A stretch of 64,000 nt of DNA. Source: Bathymodiolus brooksi (taxonomy: Eukaryota; Mollusca; Bivalvia; Mytilida; Modiolidae). Under the pieces are notes generated by a model that ran no database searches, was not told the origin of the DNA, and saw only the letters and a list, made by a program, of their open reading frames with translations. The position numbers and the translations under genes were made by a program. Positions 35,938 to 44,537 of this stretch are shown one piece after another; position 1 is the stretch's first letter; the number at the start of each line of letters is the position of its first letter. The stretch spans positions 108,651,005 to 108,715,004 of the forward strand of contig OY804575.1 in NCBI GenBank assembly GCA_963680875.1. Direction: 5' to 3'.

Positions 35938-36607
35938 ATGCCAAGTCAAAAAGGTAAAAGAGCCAAAGGCGTTCAGATGACAGAACAGCAGCCTAAAACC
36001 CCGCAGATAATTGATATTGTAGAGATGCCACCAACTGCAGATATCGTAGATACCAGCAACCCAAGATATCGTACAGAGTCCACCGACACAAAACGGCTCA
36101 CAGACGCCCGATACCGCACAAATAGAAGATATCTTGCAGATGGCAGCCCAGATGGTCGACATTCAGCCGCTCAAACGAGCCATGGGAGGAAACATATACT
36201 TGCAGTTAACAGAATGGAACGGATCCAAGAGAGTAGACTTACAATTCTGGAAGGATGGCACAGTCCCTACGAAAGAAGGAGTGAGCTTACATTTGGATCA
36301 ATGGAAAGCCCTGTGCAACATGTCGGACGTCATAGACGATTTGCTTACCAGAGTCATAGAAAAAGAACCAGTAGAGTGGCGATACCATATCGGAAACGAT
36401 GTTTTCGTGACGATCAAGGCACCGTTTCCCTTCGTTCACATCAGAAAGCACTTTATTCCCGCCGATGAATGGACCTACCGTCCTACCAAGAGAGGTGTGG
36501 CTTTACACATTGGAGAATGGAAAGAACTGAAACAGATCATCCCATTGTTGGAAGAAAGAGAGCCAGAACTGAGACAGTTAGTTCCCTTGTATAGAACAGA
36601 CTTGTAA
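35938..36607 (+). pseudogene. Tandem PC4-like (ssDNA-binding coactivator) protein, one frameshift
   Basis: The N-terminal part is Pro/Thr/Gln/Asp-rich with repeated DIV..PPT words. Two PC4-like units follow. The first is GGNIYLQLTEWNGSKRVDL... with PTKEGVSLHLDQWKAL; the second is GNDVFVTI... with RPTKRGVALHIGEWKELKQI. PC4/Sub1 domains end in the strand-turn-helix pattern P(T/G)(K)(K/R)G(I/V)SL...W..L, seen twice. The start at 35938 lies just after a TATA promoter. The N-terminal frame and the PC4 frame differ, so a one-base insertion (or two-base loss) lies at about 36046-36060. Cellular PC4 binds single-stranded DNA and aids pol II transcription. AATAAA overlaps the region just after the stop. 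Confidence 0.75.
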
Positions 36608-36613
36608 AATAAA
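36608..36613 (+). terminator. Polyadenylation signal
   Basis: AATAAA directly follows the TAA of the tandem-PC4 gene (36605-36607). This suggests that its transcript ends before the ATPase gene. Confidence 0.6.
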
Positions 36614-36665
36614 AGTTAGAAATGTATTATTTGTTTGTTATAAATATGCCCCCCATCTACCCTAA

Positions 36666-37666
36666 TTCAGTCAGTCGTATCCAAACCGTCAAAGAGGAAA
36701 GACGTGTGAAATGGAATTTTCGAGAAGAGATGTCATGTTGAGACATAAAAGAAATAAGCATGGAACAACTCATCCGTATCCACAGAGCAGTGATGCGTAT
36801 CAGCCGCTGAGAGAGGGATATACGCCGCCTCCGCCCCAGCAGCAGCCACCACCAGCAGCAGCAGCAGCCGCGGCGCTGAGAGAGGGATATACGCCACAGC
36901 CGCCGCCGCCGCCGCCGCCGCTGAGAGAGAAATATACGCCACAGCCGCCGCAGCCGCAGCCATACTCACAGAGTAATGAAGAAGAACCTTATTATATTTT
37001 GAAAACCAACAATCCTTACACATTTTACGTTCCAGACGGATACGATCCCGATCATTTCATGCCGTGGGTCCATCCATTTACCAGTGTAATCTCGGGACCA
37101 ACCGGAAGTGGAAAATCCGTCTTTGTCAGGAGATTCGTACACAATATCAAACACATGATGACCCCAATACCGGATCGCATCTTGTGGTGTTATGGAGAAT
37201 ACCAGACTTTATACGGAACCGTAGATGGAATGGACTTTCAACAAGGATTGCCGGACTTGGACACCCTCGACCCCAGAGAAAAACATTTAATAATCCTAGA
37301 CGATCTCATGGATGAAACGGATCAAAGAGTAGCTTCTCTGTTTACGAAGAAGAGTCACCACAGAAACATCAGTGTCATGTACATCGTTCAGAATCTGTTT
37401 CATCGAGGAAAACACCATAGAACCATAAGTCTCAATGCCCATTACATGGTCGTCTTCAAAAACCGAGAGACGTATCGCAGATCATGGCCTTGGCGCATCA
37501 AATGTATCCCCAAAGGACGAAATACTTGTTGGAAGCCTACACTGCAGCCACTGCTCAACCCCACGGCTATTTAGTCATCGATATGAAACAAGAGACACCG
37601 GACATCTTGAGACTAAGAGGTCATATCTTTCCTGGTGAGGAACAGAAAGCGTACGCCGATATTTAG
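36666..37666 (+). pseudogene. Genome-packaging ATPase (FtsK/HerA-A32 type), one frameshift
   Basis: The translocase that packs DNA into Polinton/adintovirus capsids. The frame starts with half of a zinc finger (TCEMEFSRRDVMLRHKRNKH; the second Cys and both His are present, the first Cys is not). Then come three proline-rich LREGYTP repeats with poly-Ala/poly-Pro (about 36805-36965) and the ATPase core: Walker A GPTGSGKS at 37095-37118 and Walker B HLIILDDLMDE near 37285-37320. The frame shifts at about 37461 by an apparent one-base loss, and the rest (MALAHQMYPQRTKYLLEAYT...) reads in another frame to 37666. The first ATG is 36711; the open frame begins at 36666. The protein is therefore truncated as it stands. 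Confidence 0.9.
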
Positions 37667-37726
37667 TTATATATCCCAGTCTATCCAAGATTAATTCAGC
37701 TTTAAGAGAGATGCGGAAGCAGTAAC

Positions 37727-38062
37727 ATGGTCTCTCAGCGCTTAAAGAAACACGCCAACGAGTTAGTGTATTTACAAAAAGCAAGACCGTGTATTCGTAA
37801 ACACCTCATCACCAAAGCCGATCGCAGTCTCGTCGACTGTCTGTGTGAGTGTGCCGATAACATTTTAAGAGGGAACGTCCCGTTAACTAAACCGCAGAAG
37901 GAAAAACTTGCGAGAAATAAGGCCGGATTGAGAGCACTGACGAAAAAGTCGGTCTCTCTCAAAAAGAAGAAAGCGATCTTACAGAAAGGTGGATTTTTGG
38001 GATCCCTACTAGCACCGATTGCCTCTGTAGTAGCACCGTTGCTCTCTACTTTGTTTCAATGA
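37727..38062 (+). CDS. Small conserved Polinton protein, basic with hydrophobic C-terminus
   Basis: An intact 111-residue frame. It has LVDCLCECADNILRGNVPLT in the middle, a Lys-rich helix (LTKKSVSLKKKKAILQ) and a GGFLGSLLAPIASVVAPLLS tail. I recognise the same architecture (CECA.NIL.GNVPL..., then K-rich, then GGFL hydrophobic end) from small proteins that accompany capsid genes in animal Polintons/adintoviruses. A basic, membrane-active or DNA-condensing virion component is a reasonable guess. It overlaps the next gene by 4 nt (ATGA), a coupling typical of compact viral genomes. Confidence 0.72.
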   Translation: MVSQRLKKHANELVYLQKARPCIRKHLITKADRSLVDCLCECADNILRGNVPLTKPQKEKLARNKAGLRALTKKSVSLKKKKAILQKGGFLGSLLAPIASVVAPLLSTLFQ

Positions 38063-38580
38063 AGGAACTAACCTTAATGAATAGATACCACCAGACTCAA
38101 GGGCGCCCAAAACCTCCAGTGGAACAACGTGTGAAAGTCATGGACACCTTGGATAAAAAGATGGAATCCATACTAGAAAGAGAAGACCTGTCGACAGACG
38201 AGCGTCTCAAGCTATACGACCAATCGTTCACTCGATATTTGAACGTCCACGACGATTACAGGCCCAGACCCGTGGTATCTAAAGTGTCGACATCACCACC
38301 CGCAGTGATCGAAACGGAGACAAAGGACGCGATAGAAGAGGAAATATTGGAAAGCGTTCCGAAAACTATGAAAATCAAGGCCGAGCTATTGGTACGGAAA
38401 ATGAAATCAGACCCTAACATTGCCTGGAGCGAGAAAGGGGAACTGAAATACAAGGGAGAAACCGTCAGAGGGAGTAACGTGGTAGATTTAGTGAACGACG
38501 TGCTGCGCAAAAGGAAATACTTCAATCCACAAGGATGGGAAACATTCGGAGAAGCCTTACGAGAAGCAAATGTTCCATAA
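38059..38580 (+). CDS. Conserved Polinton protein of unknown function
   Basis: An intact 173-residue frame. The N-terminal half is helical and charged (VMDTLDKKMESILEREDLST), followed by an acidic linker. The conserved C-terminal domain has KIKAELLVRKMKSDPNIAWS, then GSNVVDLVNDVLRKRKYFNP and a GWETFGEALREANVP end. The LVND.L..RK.FNP.GW pattern is familiar from uncharacterised Polinton proteins located next to the capsid genes. There is no membrane segment. Its start overlaps the preceding stop. The function is unknown; a virion or assembly role is suggested only by position. Confidence 0.72.
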   Translation: MKELTLMNRYHQTQGRPKPPVEQRVKVMDTLDKKMESILEREDLSTDERLKLYDQSFTRYLNVHDDYRPRPVVSKVSTSPPAVIETETKDAIEEEILESVPKTMKIKAELLVRKMKSDPNIAWSEKGELKYKGETVRGSNVVDLVNDVLRKRKYFNPQGWETFGEALREANVP

Positions 38581-38656
38581 GATTTGATTGGTCACGAGGA
38601 CCGCTGGGTCGACTTTTAAAACGGAGGTTGAGACCACGAAGGGAGCAGTTGTAAAC

Positions 38657-39075
38657 ATGGAGTCGACCTATTATAATGTAGTTGCTCCCGCCAGTTATGG
38701 AGGACTGAGTAAATTTAAGCTGAAAGGTTATACGAAGAAAGAAGTCAGAGAATGGTTACAGTCTCAGGACACGTACACGTTGCATAAACCAACTAGACGA
38801 AGATTCACCAGGAGACGCGTTGTAGTCTATGGAATTGACCACCAGTGGCAGGCGGATTTAGTGGATCTGGCAAAATTGTCTTCTTACAACAAAGGATTCA
38901 AGTACTTGTTGACATGTATAGACGTGTTATCGCGATATATCATGGGTCGTTCCATTGAAAGACAAGACGGGGAAGACTTTGAAAGACGCGTTTCAGGTCA
39001 TTTTCAAATCGGGGTGGCGCCCGATACGTTTACAGACAGGCAAAGTGACACTTCACTGCAGAAAGAGAAAGGAGT
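38657..39075 (+). pseudogene. Retroviral-type integrase (rve), truncated
   Basis: Polintons insert with an RNase H-fold integrase. Here the N-terminal part has STYYNVVAPASYGGLSKFKL, LQSQDTYTLHKPTRRRF, then GIDHQWQADLVDL (first catalytic Asp) and KYLLTCIDVLSRY. At about 38934-38941 the frame shifts; the continuation in the other frame has WVVPLKDKTGKTL and IFKSGWRPIRLQT. The second catalytic Asp that should follow LQT is changed, and the Glu-bearing and C-terminal regions are absent. The sequence runs directly into the next gene. ATG 38657 was chosen because MESTYYNV is the usual start; an upstream in-frame ATG exists at 38588. Confidence 0.82.
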
Positions 39076-39085
39076 CGTATCTAGA

Positions 39086-39499
39086 ATGAAGCAAAGACAC
39101 AATCCAGACGCTAGAGCGTATCACGAGTACTACTTGAATCAGGTAGGAAGGGGATATCCCGTGTACGTTGGAACACGTTATCAGAGAGGACATGGACTAA
39201 GAAGTATTTTCGGAAGTCTGTTCAAATCGGCTGTTCCTTTATTAAAGATAGGAGCCAAAACTTTGGGTCGCGAAGCTTTGAAAACAGGTCTGAACCTAGC
39301 ATCGGACGTCATGGAAGGACAAAACGTCACACAAGCAGTCAAATCCAGATTGAAATCGACGGGACAAAACTTACTCCAGAAAGCTATGGACACCGTGGGA
39401 CCTCCCGGTGAACGATCTATAAAACGAGCTGCAAAGCGGAAAAAGCCCAGACGTCGTCAGACGAAGCTACGGAACACATCGAAAGACATCTTCGGTTAA
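39086..39499 (+). CDS. pVI/pX-like minor virion protein
   Basis: A 137-residue frame from ATG 39086. It has AYHEYYLNQVGRGYPVYVGT, YQRGHGLRSIFGSLFKSAVP, then an amphipathic Gly/Ala-rich stretch (LLKIGAKTLGREALKTG) and a strongly basic end (RAAKRKKPRRRQTKLR). This layout (YY..Q.G.G.PV..G..YQRGHGLGS.FG.LFR...P) is characteristic of the adenovirus-like minor protein encoded just before the capsid gene in Polintons/adintoviruses. The amphipathic helix suggests membrane lysis, and the basic tail suggests DNA or capsid contact. It is in frame with the integrase remnant by chance of the deletion. The stop lies 2 nt before the capsid ATG. Confidence 0.85.
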   Translation: MKQRHNPDARAYHEYYLNQVGRGYPVYVGTRYQRGHGLRSIFGSLFKSAVPLLKIGAKTLGREALKTGLNLASDVMEGQNVTQAVKSRLKSTGQNLLQKAMDTVGPPGERSIKRAAKRKKPRRRQTKLRNTSKDIFG

Positions 39500-39501
39500 A
39501 A

Positions 39502-40788
39502 ATGGCTCTAGTACACCAAAACTCTTGCGAATGTACGAAATCGGAATTGGATTTGTTTGGAGTACCACCGTCTCAGACCAGTGTGGAACATGGCTATTGG
39601 GAGCAAAAAGGGCTGACATCGACCCTAACGGACCAAGGTCCTTATGAATTTGCAGTCAGTGGAGCTGGAGATGTTTACATCGACCTGTTCAACACTTACT
39701 TGTTTGTGGAAGCACATATCGTGAATACCGATGGTTCTAACTTAAAACCCGATACGGACGTTGGACCCGTCGATTTGTGGATGCATTCACTGTTCAGTGA
39801 CGTCAGCGTTAGCCTAAACGAAAAATTAATTTCGCCACCGACCAGCATGTATCACTACAGGGCGTACATATAAACTCTTCTCAATTACGGACCAGCGGCT
39901 AAAGAATCTCAGTTGACGGGCGTGATGTGGTACAAGGACACTCCGGGACAGGAGGACAAGAGAACGACGGATAACAAGGGATTCACGGCAAGGAAAAAAT
40001 TGACCGCCCTAAGCAAGTCCGTACAAATGATGGGAAAACTACATTTGGGTCTGTTTTGTCAAGACAAATACTTACTCAACCACGTGAATCTGAAAATTAA
40101 ACTGAGAAGAAGTCGGGACGCTTTTGCTCTCGTGGCAGACGCGGCCAATTATAAAATCAAGATCAAGGAAATGGCTCTGTATGTGAGAAAGGTACAACTG
40201 AGTCCCGCCGTTAGAATGGGTCACGTGAAAGCATAGGAAAAGACCAGCTGTAAATACCCCGTCAGACGAGTAGAAGTAAAAGTGGACACGGTACTCACCA
40301 GCAACATGCATTACGTTCAGGACAATATATTTTTGGGACAGCTGCCAAAGAGACTCGTCATTGTCTGTGTAGACAGCGATGCACTGAACGGCGCTATTGG
40401 GAAAAATTCGTTCGATTTCAAACACTACAAGATCAATTTTATGGCACTCAACGTTGACGGACGACAGATTCCAACCAAACCGTTACAGCTCGACTTCGAA
40501 AACAATGGCTACATCCGAAGTTATATGGGACTCTACACCAGTACCGGAAAAATGGATCAAGACGAAGGAAATACCATTTCGAGAAAAGATTATGCCAAAG
40601 GATTTGATCTCACACCCGACATGTCTGAAGTTGGAGCCTTTCAGCTGATAAAACAAGGCAACTTGAGAGTGGAAATTCATTTCGCAGACGCCCTTACAGC
40701 TACCATCAACGTGATCATGTATGCAGAATTTGACAACGTCATTGAAATTGATAGAAACAGACAAGTCTTGTTTGACTACAGTGCTTAG
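39502..40788 (+). pseudogene. Major capsid protein (hexon-like double jelly roll), two in-frame stops
   Basis: A 428-codon frame, a normal length for this class. It starts MALVHQNSCECTKSELDLFG and includes IDLFNTYLFVEAHIV, DVSVSLNEKLISPPTSMYHY, LKIKLRRSRDAF and a conserved C-terminal part ([33 protein letters not shown]). These match the F54H12.2-like family that was shown to be the Polinton/adintovirus major capsid protein. Two point nonsense changes interrupt one continuous frame: TAA at 39871-39873 and TAG at 40234-40236. No frameshift is seen, so the breaks are few and probably recent. The stop TAG (40786-40788) abuts the protease ATG. Confidence 0.93.
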
Positions 40789-41234
40789 ATGAACACCTTA
40801 GAGATTGACCACGTACTGAAAACACACCCAAGTACCAGAAACGTTTTCAAAGGAGTATACGCCAGAAACAGACTACCCAGAAGTTTAAACGTACCTTCGG
40901 CCTTGATAGGGAACACGGACCCGGACGATCGACACACTGGGTAGCCCTATACATCGATGCCAACTCTAGAGGAGAATATTACGATCCCACAGGAAGACCA
41001 CCCTTTTTAAGGGCTTACGTGAACTTTATGAACAAACATTGTACGAGTTGGACTTACAACACCATTATAGTTCAAGAAGAAGGCTCCACTGTATGCGGAC
41101 ACCACTGTATATTTTATCTGATACACAGATGTGCCGGAAAATCCATGGGTGATGTTACGAGAACATTGAGACATCCGAGAGAAGCCACAGACATAGTCAA
41201 GACTTTTGTGCATCGTCTTATCAATAAAGCTTAG
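40789..41234 (+). pseudogene. Adenain-like cysteine protease (maturation protease), one frameshift
   Basis: The maturation protease of Polintons/adenovirus-like particles (C5/Ulp1 fold). The N-terminal frame from ATG 40789 has the usual MNTLEIDHVL start but ends at TAG 40942. The catalytic part is in another frame from about 40935: HWVALYIDA (His), YYDPTGRPP (Asp), IIVQEEGSTVCGHHCIFYL (Gln and nucleophile Cys), to TAG 41232-41234. A small deletion at about 40925-40935 explains the break. The last 180 bp or so lies within the right TIR and is therefore duplicated in reverse at the left end. AATAAA occurs at 41223-41228, just before the stop. Confidence 0.9.
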
Positions 41235-41739
41235 AAAATGTACTTGGCGTTTTGTTATAATGTAAAGCCCCGTATGATGAATAACATTTTATTTACGAAA
41301 ACAACAAACAAACAAAAGAACATAGAAAATGCAGTCATATATTGCATACACATACCACTGAGTCAATTAATCACGGCTGATTGCACAAATCAGGAGGGAA
41401 AAATGGTTTAACATAGGGGGTAATAGGTCTATAGTGACCCGATACAGGTTGGATTCACAATTCCATTGTTCGTACCTAGAATCTAGAGGAGTTCCGGGAA
41501 AAACGCGGGAAATACGGGTTAAAAAAAACAAAAAAAAGCGCGGGAATTACGGGTAAAAAAAAGCGGGAAATTATCTTCCTTTCATTTCCGGTTGTCGGTT
41601 CACGACTTCCGGTTCCATCATTTCCGGTGATGCCATTTCCGGTGATGCAACTTCCGGTGACGTCATATCCGGTGATGCAACTTCAAGTGTCCACACTGCT
41701 CCAGCTCAAATAGGACTTGAGCTGTGCCCATATACTACT
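41055..41739. repeat. Polinton terminal inverted repeat, right
   Basis: The inverse of 33071-33717. The inner end begins in the protease coding region (TACAACACCATTATAG) and the outer end is CCCATATACTACT. It is slightly longer than the left copy because of extra CCGGTGATGCAACTTC words and small insertions in the poly-A/GC-rich part. Confidence 0.95.
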
Positions 41740-41745
41740 TTCCTC
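41740..41745. repeat. 6-bp target-site duplication, right
   Basis: TTCCTC follows the ACT right terminus and is identical to 33065-33070. Confidence 0.95.
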
Positions 41746-41889
41746 AAACCCTCAGAGCTTCAGGGGGGCTTCGTCCCCCTGGGCCCCCTACTAGGGCTCT
41801 GCCCTGGACCCGCTGGGGACCTTAAGCGGTCAGCAGACCCCTCTCCTGCTCACGCACCCCCTAACCACAAATCCTGGATCCGCCCCTGG
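41746..41889 (+). repeat. Target repeat, right half
   Basis: This continues the repeat interrupted at 33064. Shared with 44002-44149 are the phrases TCTGCCCTGGACCCGCTGGG, AGCGGTC..CAGACCCCTC and CAAATCCTGGATCCGCCCCTG (split here as AAATCCTGG ATCCGCCCC). Confidence 0.92.
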
Positions 41890-42424
41890 CCATGTCACAT
41901 CGAACGATTTTCATTGGCTACTCATCGGGTACAATTCATCTTCCAGGATACCTACAAAGTAACAAATCATTGGATGGTATATAATATTTGAATTGACCAG
42001 AAAAAGGGTAGCAGGTAAATCGGCCCCAAGTCAAATCGCCCCTGTTCAAGTCGGCCCCAGTCAAATCGGCCCCATGTTATATATATAAATAATTAAATGG
42101 AAATACAGATATCTGACTTTGTTCTTTCTCCCTAATGCTACGTGCTTGTTGGAGAAACAAAAATACCAATTTTTACAGTCTTTGGTTTGAAAAGATAAGT
42201 AACATAAATAACAAGAGTATAAATATATATTACAGACAATAAAGTTTGTAATAAAAGTATCCCCAAAAATAAAATTTCTTAAAAGTTATATATAGATTTT
42301 GTTTGATTAAAAAAGTTGAATGAAATCAACATTAAAACACATATATATAAAACTAAGTTGATAAATATTTTTCAGTAATAAATTTCTAAAAGCATCTTCA
42401 ATAGGGGAGCGACCATTTAACTTG
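41890..42424. other. AT-rich stretch with GGCCCC-AAATC word cluster
   Basis: At 42010-42080 four near-direct repeats of AAATCGGCCCCA/AGTCAAATCGCCCC occur. They resemble the ends of the element at 22690-23282, so this may be one end of a related element whose partner I did not find. Otherwise nothing is recognised. Confidence 0.45.
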
Positions 42425-42680
42425 AAGGGGGGGGGGGGTTATGGTTTTTTTCTAAAAAAAATATTCTGATTCCCAATGTTGCTGAACAAAATATTCTGAT
42501 TTTGGTGGAGGAAAAAAAAAATAATCTGATTCAGAGTTTTTGTCATATAACCTAATATTGAATTATGGAAAAAAATTTCGCGCTTTGCGCGGCAAAAAAA
42601 ATAAATATTCTAACTCTTGTGTTGTCCGAAAAAAAAATTCTGAACGAAACAAAAAACCATAACCCCCCATCTTTTTTGTT
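42425..42680. mobile_element. Small inverted-repeat element with GGGGTTATGGTTTTTT ends
   Basis: The left end GGGGGGTTATGGTTTTTT and the right end AAAAAACCATAACCCCCC are inverted, with repeated AATATTCTGATT words between. It is a MITE-like block of about 250 bp. The target duplication is unclear because of the poly-G. Confidence 0.65.
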
Positions 42681-43411
42681 TAAGTGTAGACATTGTAGAC
42701 ATTGTATTTTGACCATAAACTGGACGCAAGTTTTTATGCGCTGTGGGGTTCTGCCTAGGGTCGCGGAACCCCTTAAGATTTTTTTTATTGTACAGTATTT
42801 TATTCATTCTATATGTGGAGATCCTGGTCACAAGTGATCCTGGTAAACTTTTATTTCAGCTTTTTCTAAGCAAAAATATACTATAAAAATTTAACACAAT
42901 CATTCCATTGTTTGTTTATTTGCAGGCAGTAAACTATGGATATTCAGCATTAGTATGTGTTGCCAAGAGAGAAGCCGAGCTGATGCCAGGGTTACACTAA
43001 TGTCCTGAAAATTGACCTGAAATGTCCTGAAAAGTACATAAAGGCTTATATCTTTTTTATTATCCAATGGATTGAGTTCAAATTTGAAAATCTTAAATAC
43101 ATTAGCATATATTTAACGAATATTGAAAAAAACAATTAAAAAAAATATTTTTAGGTGGAAATAATTTGACCTGAAAATTGTCATGAAATGTCCTGAAAAT
43201 GTCCTGAAAAGTACATAAAGGCCCCCCCCCCCCCCCCCCCCTAATATTCGCAAAGCATATGTTATACAACGTTAATTAAGCAGTTCAACAAACAACTGTT
43301 TCATGAATGGTTAACTCGTGACCCGTAAGTCAAAATGAATAGTAATGATATTAGGAGTAAATTTGGGATATCATTCTAAAAAGCTCCACCCATTGATAAA
43401 TGATCAGTATA

Positions 43412-43692
43412 CTGTCCGTCCGGATGAAGCTTTTTCGTTTCGCCGTTGGTTCATTCATTGAAAAAGTATGATTCGTTCTTGTTTATAGACAAACAAAGGC
43501 GAATATGTTAGCATTAATGCTGCATGAAACGATTCTGTTCATCTAATTTAGTTACGTTAGCTTATCAGAAATCAACAAGTTTATGTATTGACAATTTCCG
43601 CTTTTGTTTGTCTATAAATAAGAACGGTCGAATCATACGTTTTCAATGAATGAATCAAACGACGAAAAGAAAAGCTCCATCCGGACAGACAG
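43412..43692. mobile_element. Foldback element, about 90-bp arms
   Basis: The left arm CTGTCCGTCCGGATGAAGCT...GTTTATAGACAAACAAAGG is repeated in inverse on the right (TTTGTTTGTCTATAAATAAG...GCTCCATCCGGACAGACAG). It is nested in the MULE. Confidence 0.8.
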
Positions 43693-43749
43693 TAATGACT
43701 AGAACCACCCGAAAAGACAAGCACCGAAAGTACAGACCAATTAGTGAAA

Positions 43750-44149
43750 TGAGTAATGCGTTAAAACTAAACCAATAGTTCTTTGAAGGGTTAAAATATC
43801 GTGATCGATCAGTCACGAGTTGAAAAATTCGCATCACGGTTGTTCAAAAAAAGTTTTACTTTAGGTTCTTATATTTTGACAAAAACATACTGTTAACAAT
43901 TATCCGACAAAATTAAGACTCAAAGTCATTTTTTTGGTCTGATAAAAATGGTGTAGTAGTTGGTTCAAAATTGTCGTTCAAATAAATGTCTGTAATTCCT
44001 CAAACCCCAATTAAGAGCTTAAGGGGGGCGACAAAGCCCCCCTAGGCCCCCTACCAGGGCTCTGCCTTGGACCCGCTGGGGACTTTAAGCGGTCCCCAGA
44101 CCCCTCGCTTACTCACGCCCCCTAACCACAAATCCTGGATCCGCCCCTG
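43750..44149 (+). repeat. Uninterrupted copy of the Polinton target repeat
   Basis: This matches 32865-33064 and then 41746-41889 as one continuous stretch, with TTCCTC present once at 43996-44001. It therefore shows the pre-insertion structure. It has about 50 bp of extra sequence near 43840-43890 relative to the left half. The GC-rich second half (TCTGCC.TGGACCCGCTGGGG) and the CCTGGATCCGCCCCTG end resemble the end of a larger repeat family. Confidence 0.9.
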
Positions 44150-44537
44150 ATATCCCTCTTAATTGGCTATTAATTATTGTCAAGACATATTCACGTGTTT
44201 GTTTATTGGTTTATTGGTCTCTTTTTTAAATTTGATTTTACCTTAATTAGACTGGCATGGCTAGACATAGTGACAGGTGGGCTGGGCAGTTTTTATTTTT
44301 AATGAATGGTTACAATTACATTAATAAATAAACATAATACATTTATAAGTCATAGAAAATCAATGCACAAACATATAAAACATGTGAAAACATAACAACA
44401 CCTTTTTTTATTTAATTTCACATGTAAAAACGACAAGTTCAGTAAAAATACATAAAACAGAAAATTAAAAATTCTAAACATCAACATGTCATTTATTTAA
44501 AAATGATACAATTGAAATATTAATACATGTAGCAGAA

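Larger units (their letters stand above)
33071..41739 (+). mobile_element. Polinton/adintovirus-like element, complete but lacking DNA polymerase
   Basis: An 8,669-bp element runs from AGTAGTATATGGG to CCCATATACTACT, with long inverted repeats and a TTCCTC duplication. All genes read on +: CARD-PC4, Bcl-2-like, tandem PC4, packaging ATPase, two small conserved genes, integrase remnant, pVI/pX-like, major capsid, cysteine protease. This morphogenesis set (ATPase, capsid, protease, integrase) defines Polintons/adintoviruses. Full elements are usually 15-20 kb and encode a protein-primed DNA polymerase B, which is absent here. The gene block from 36666 on is very compact, with a 4-nt overlap and spacings of 0-80 nt, and is visibly GC-richer than the flanks. 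Scattered stops and frameshifts mark it as an endogenised copy. Confidence 0.95.

Noticed and set aside
35917..37023. Minus-strand frames inside the Polinton (35917-36162, 36733-37023 and others)
   Set aside because: They are opposite-strand shadows of the plus-strand genes. The poly-Ala frame is the complement of the CCG/CAG repeats.
38588..39499. A 303-codon integrase-pVI fusion protein
   Set aside because: The frame is continuous only because the integrase shifts frame at about 38937 and is truncated. The middle part translates to non-integrase sequence, while the true continuation is in another frame. Two genes are annotated instead.
39502..40788. Programmed readthrough of two stop codons in the capsid gene
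   Set aside because: TAA and TAG lie in different contexts and no readthrough signal is visible. Other genes of the element are also damaged, so simple decay is more likely.
33071..41739. Hidden DNA polymerase B gene in the Polinton
   Set aside because: I looked for DxxSLYP, YxDTDS and terminal-protein-type segments in all frames and saw none. The space between genes is too small for a gene of more than 3 kb.
42915..42988. Possible exon (AVNYGYSALVCVAKREAELM) after a TTTGCAG acceptor next to the MULE end
   Set aside because: Open and splice-like, but there is no donor, no neighbouring exon and no family I recognise. Not enough to call a gene.
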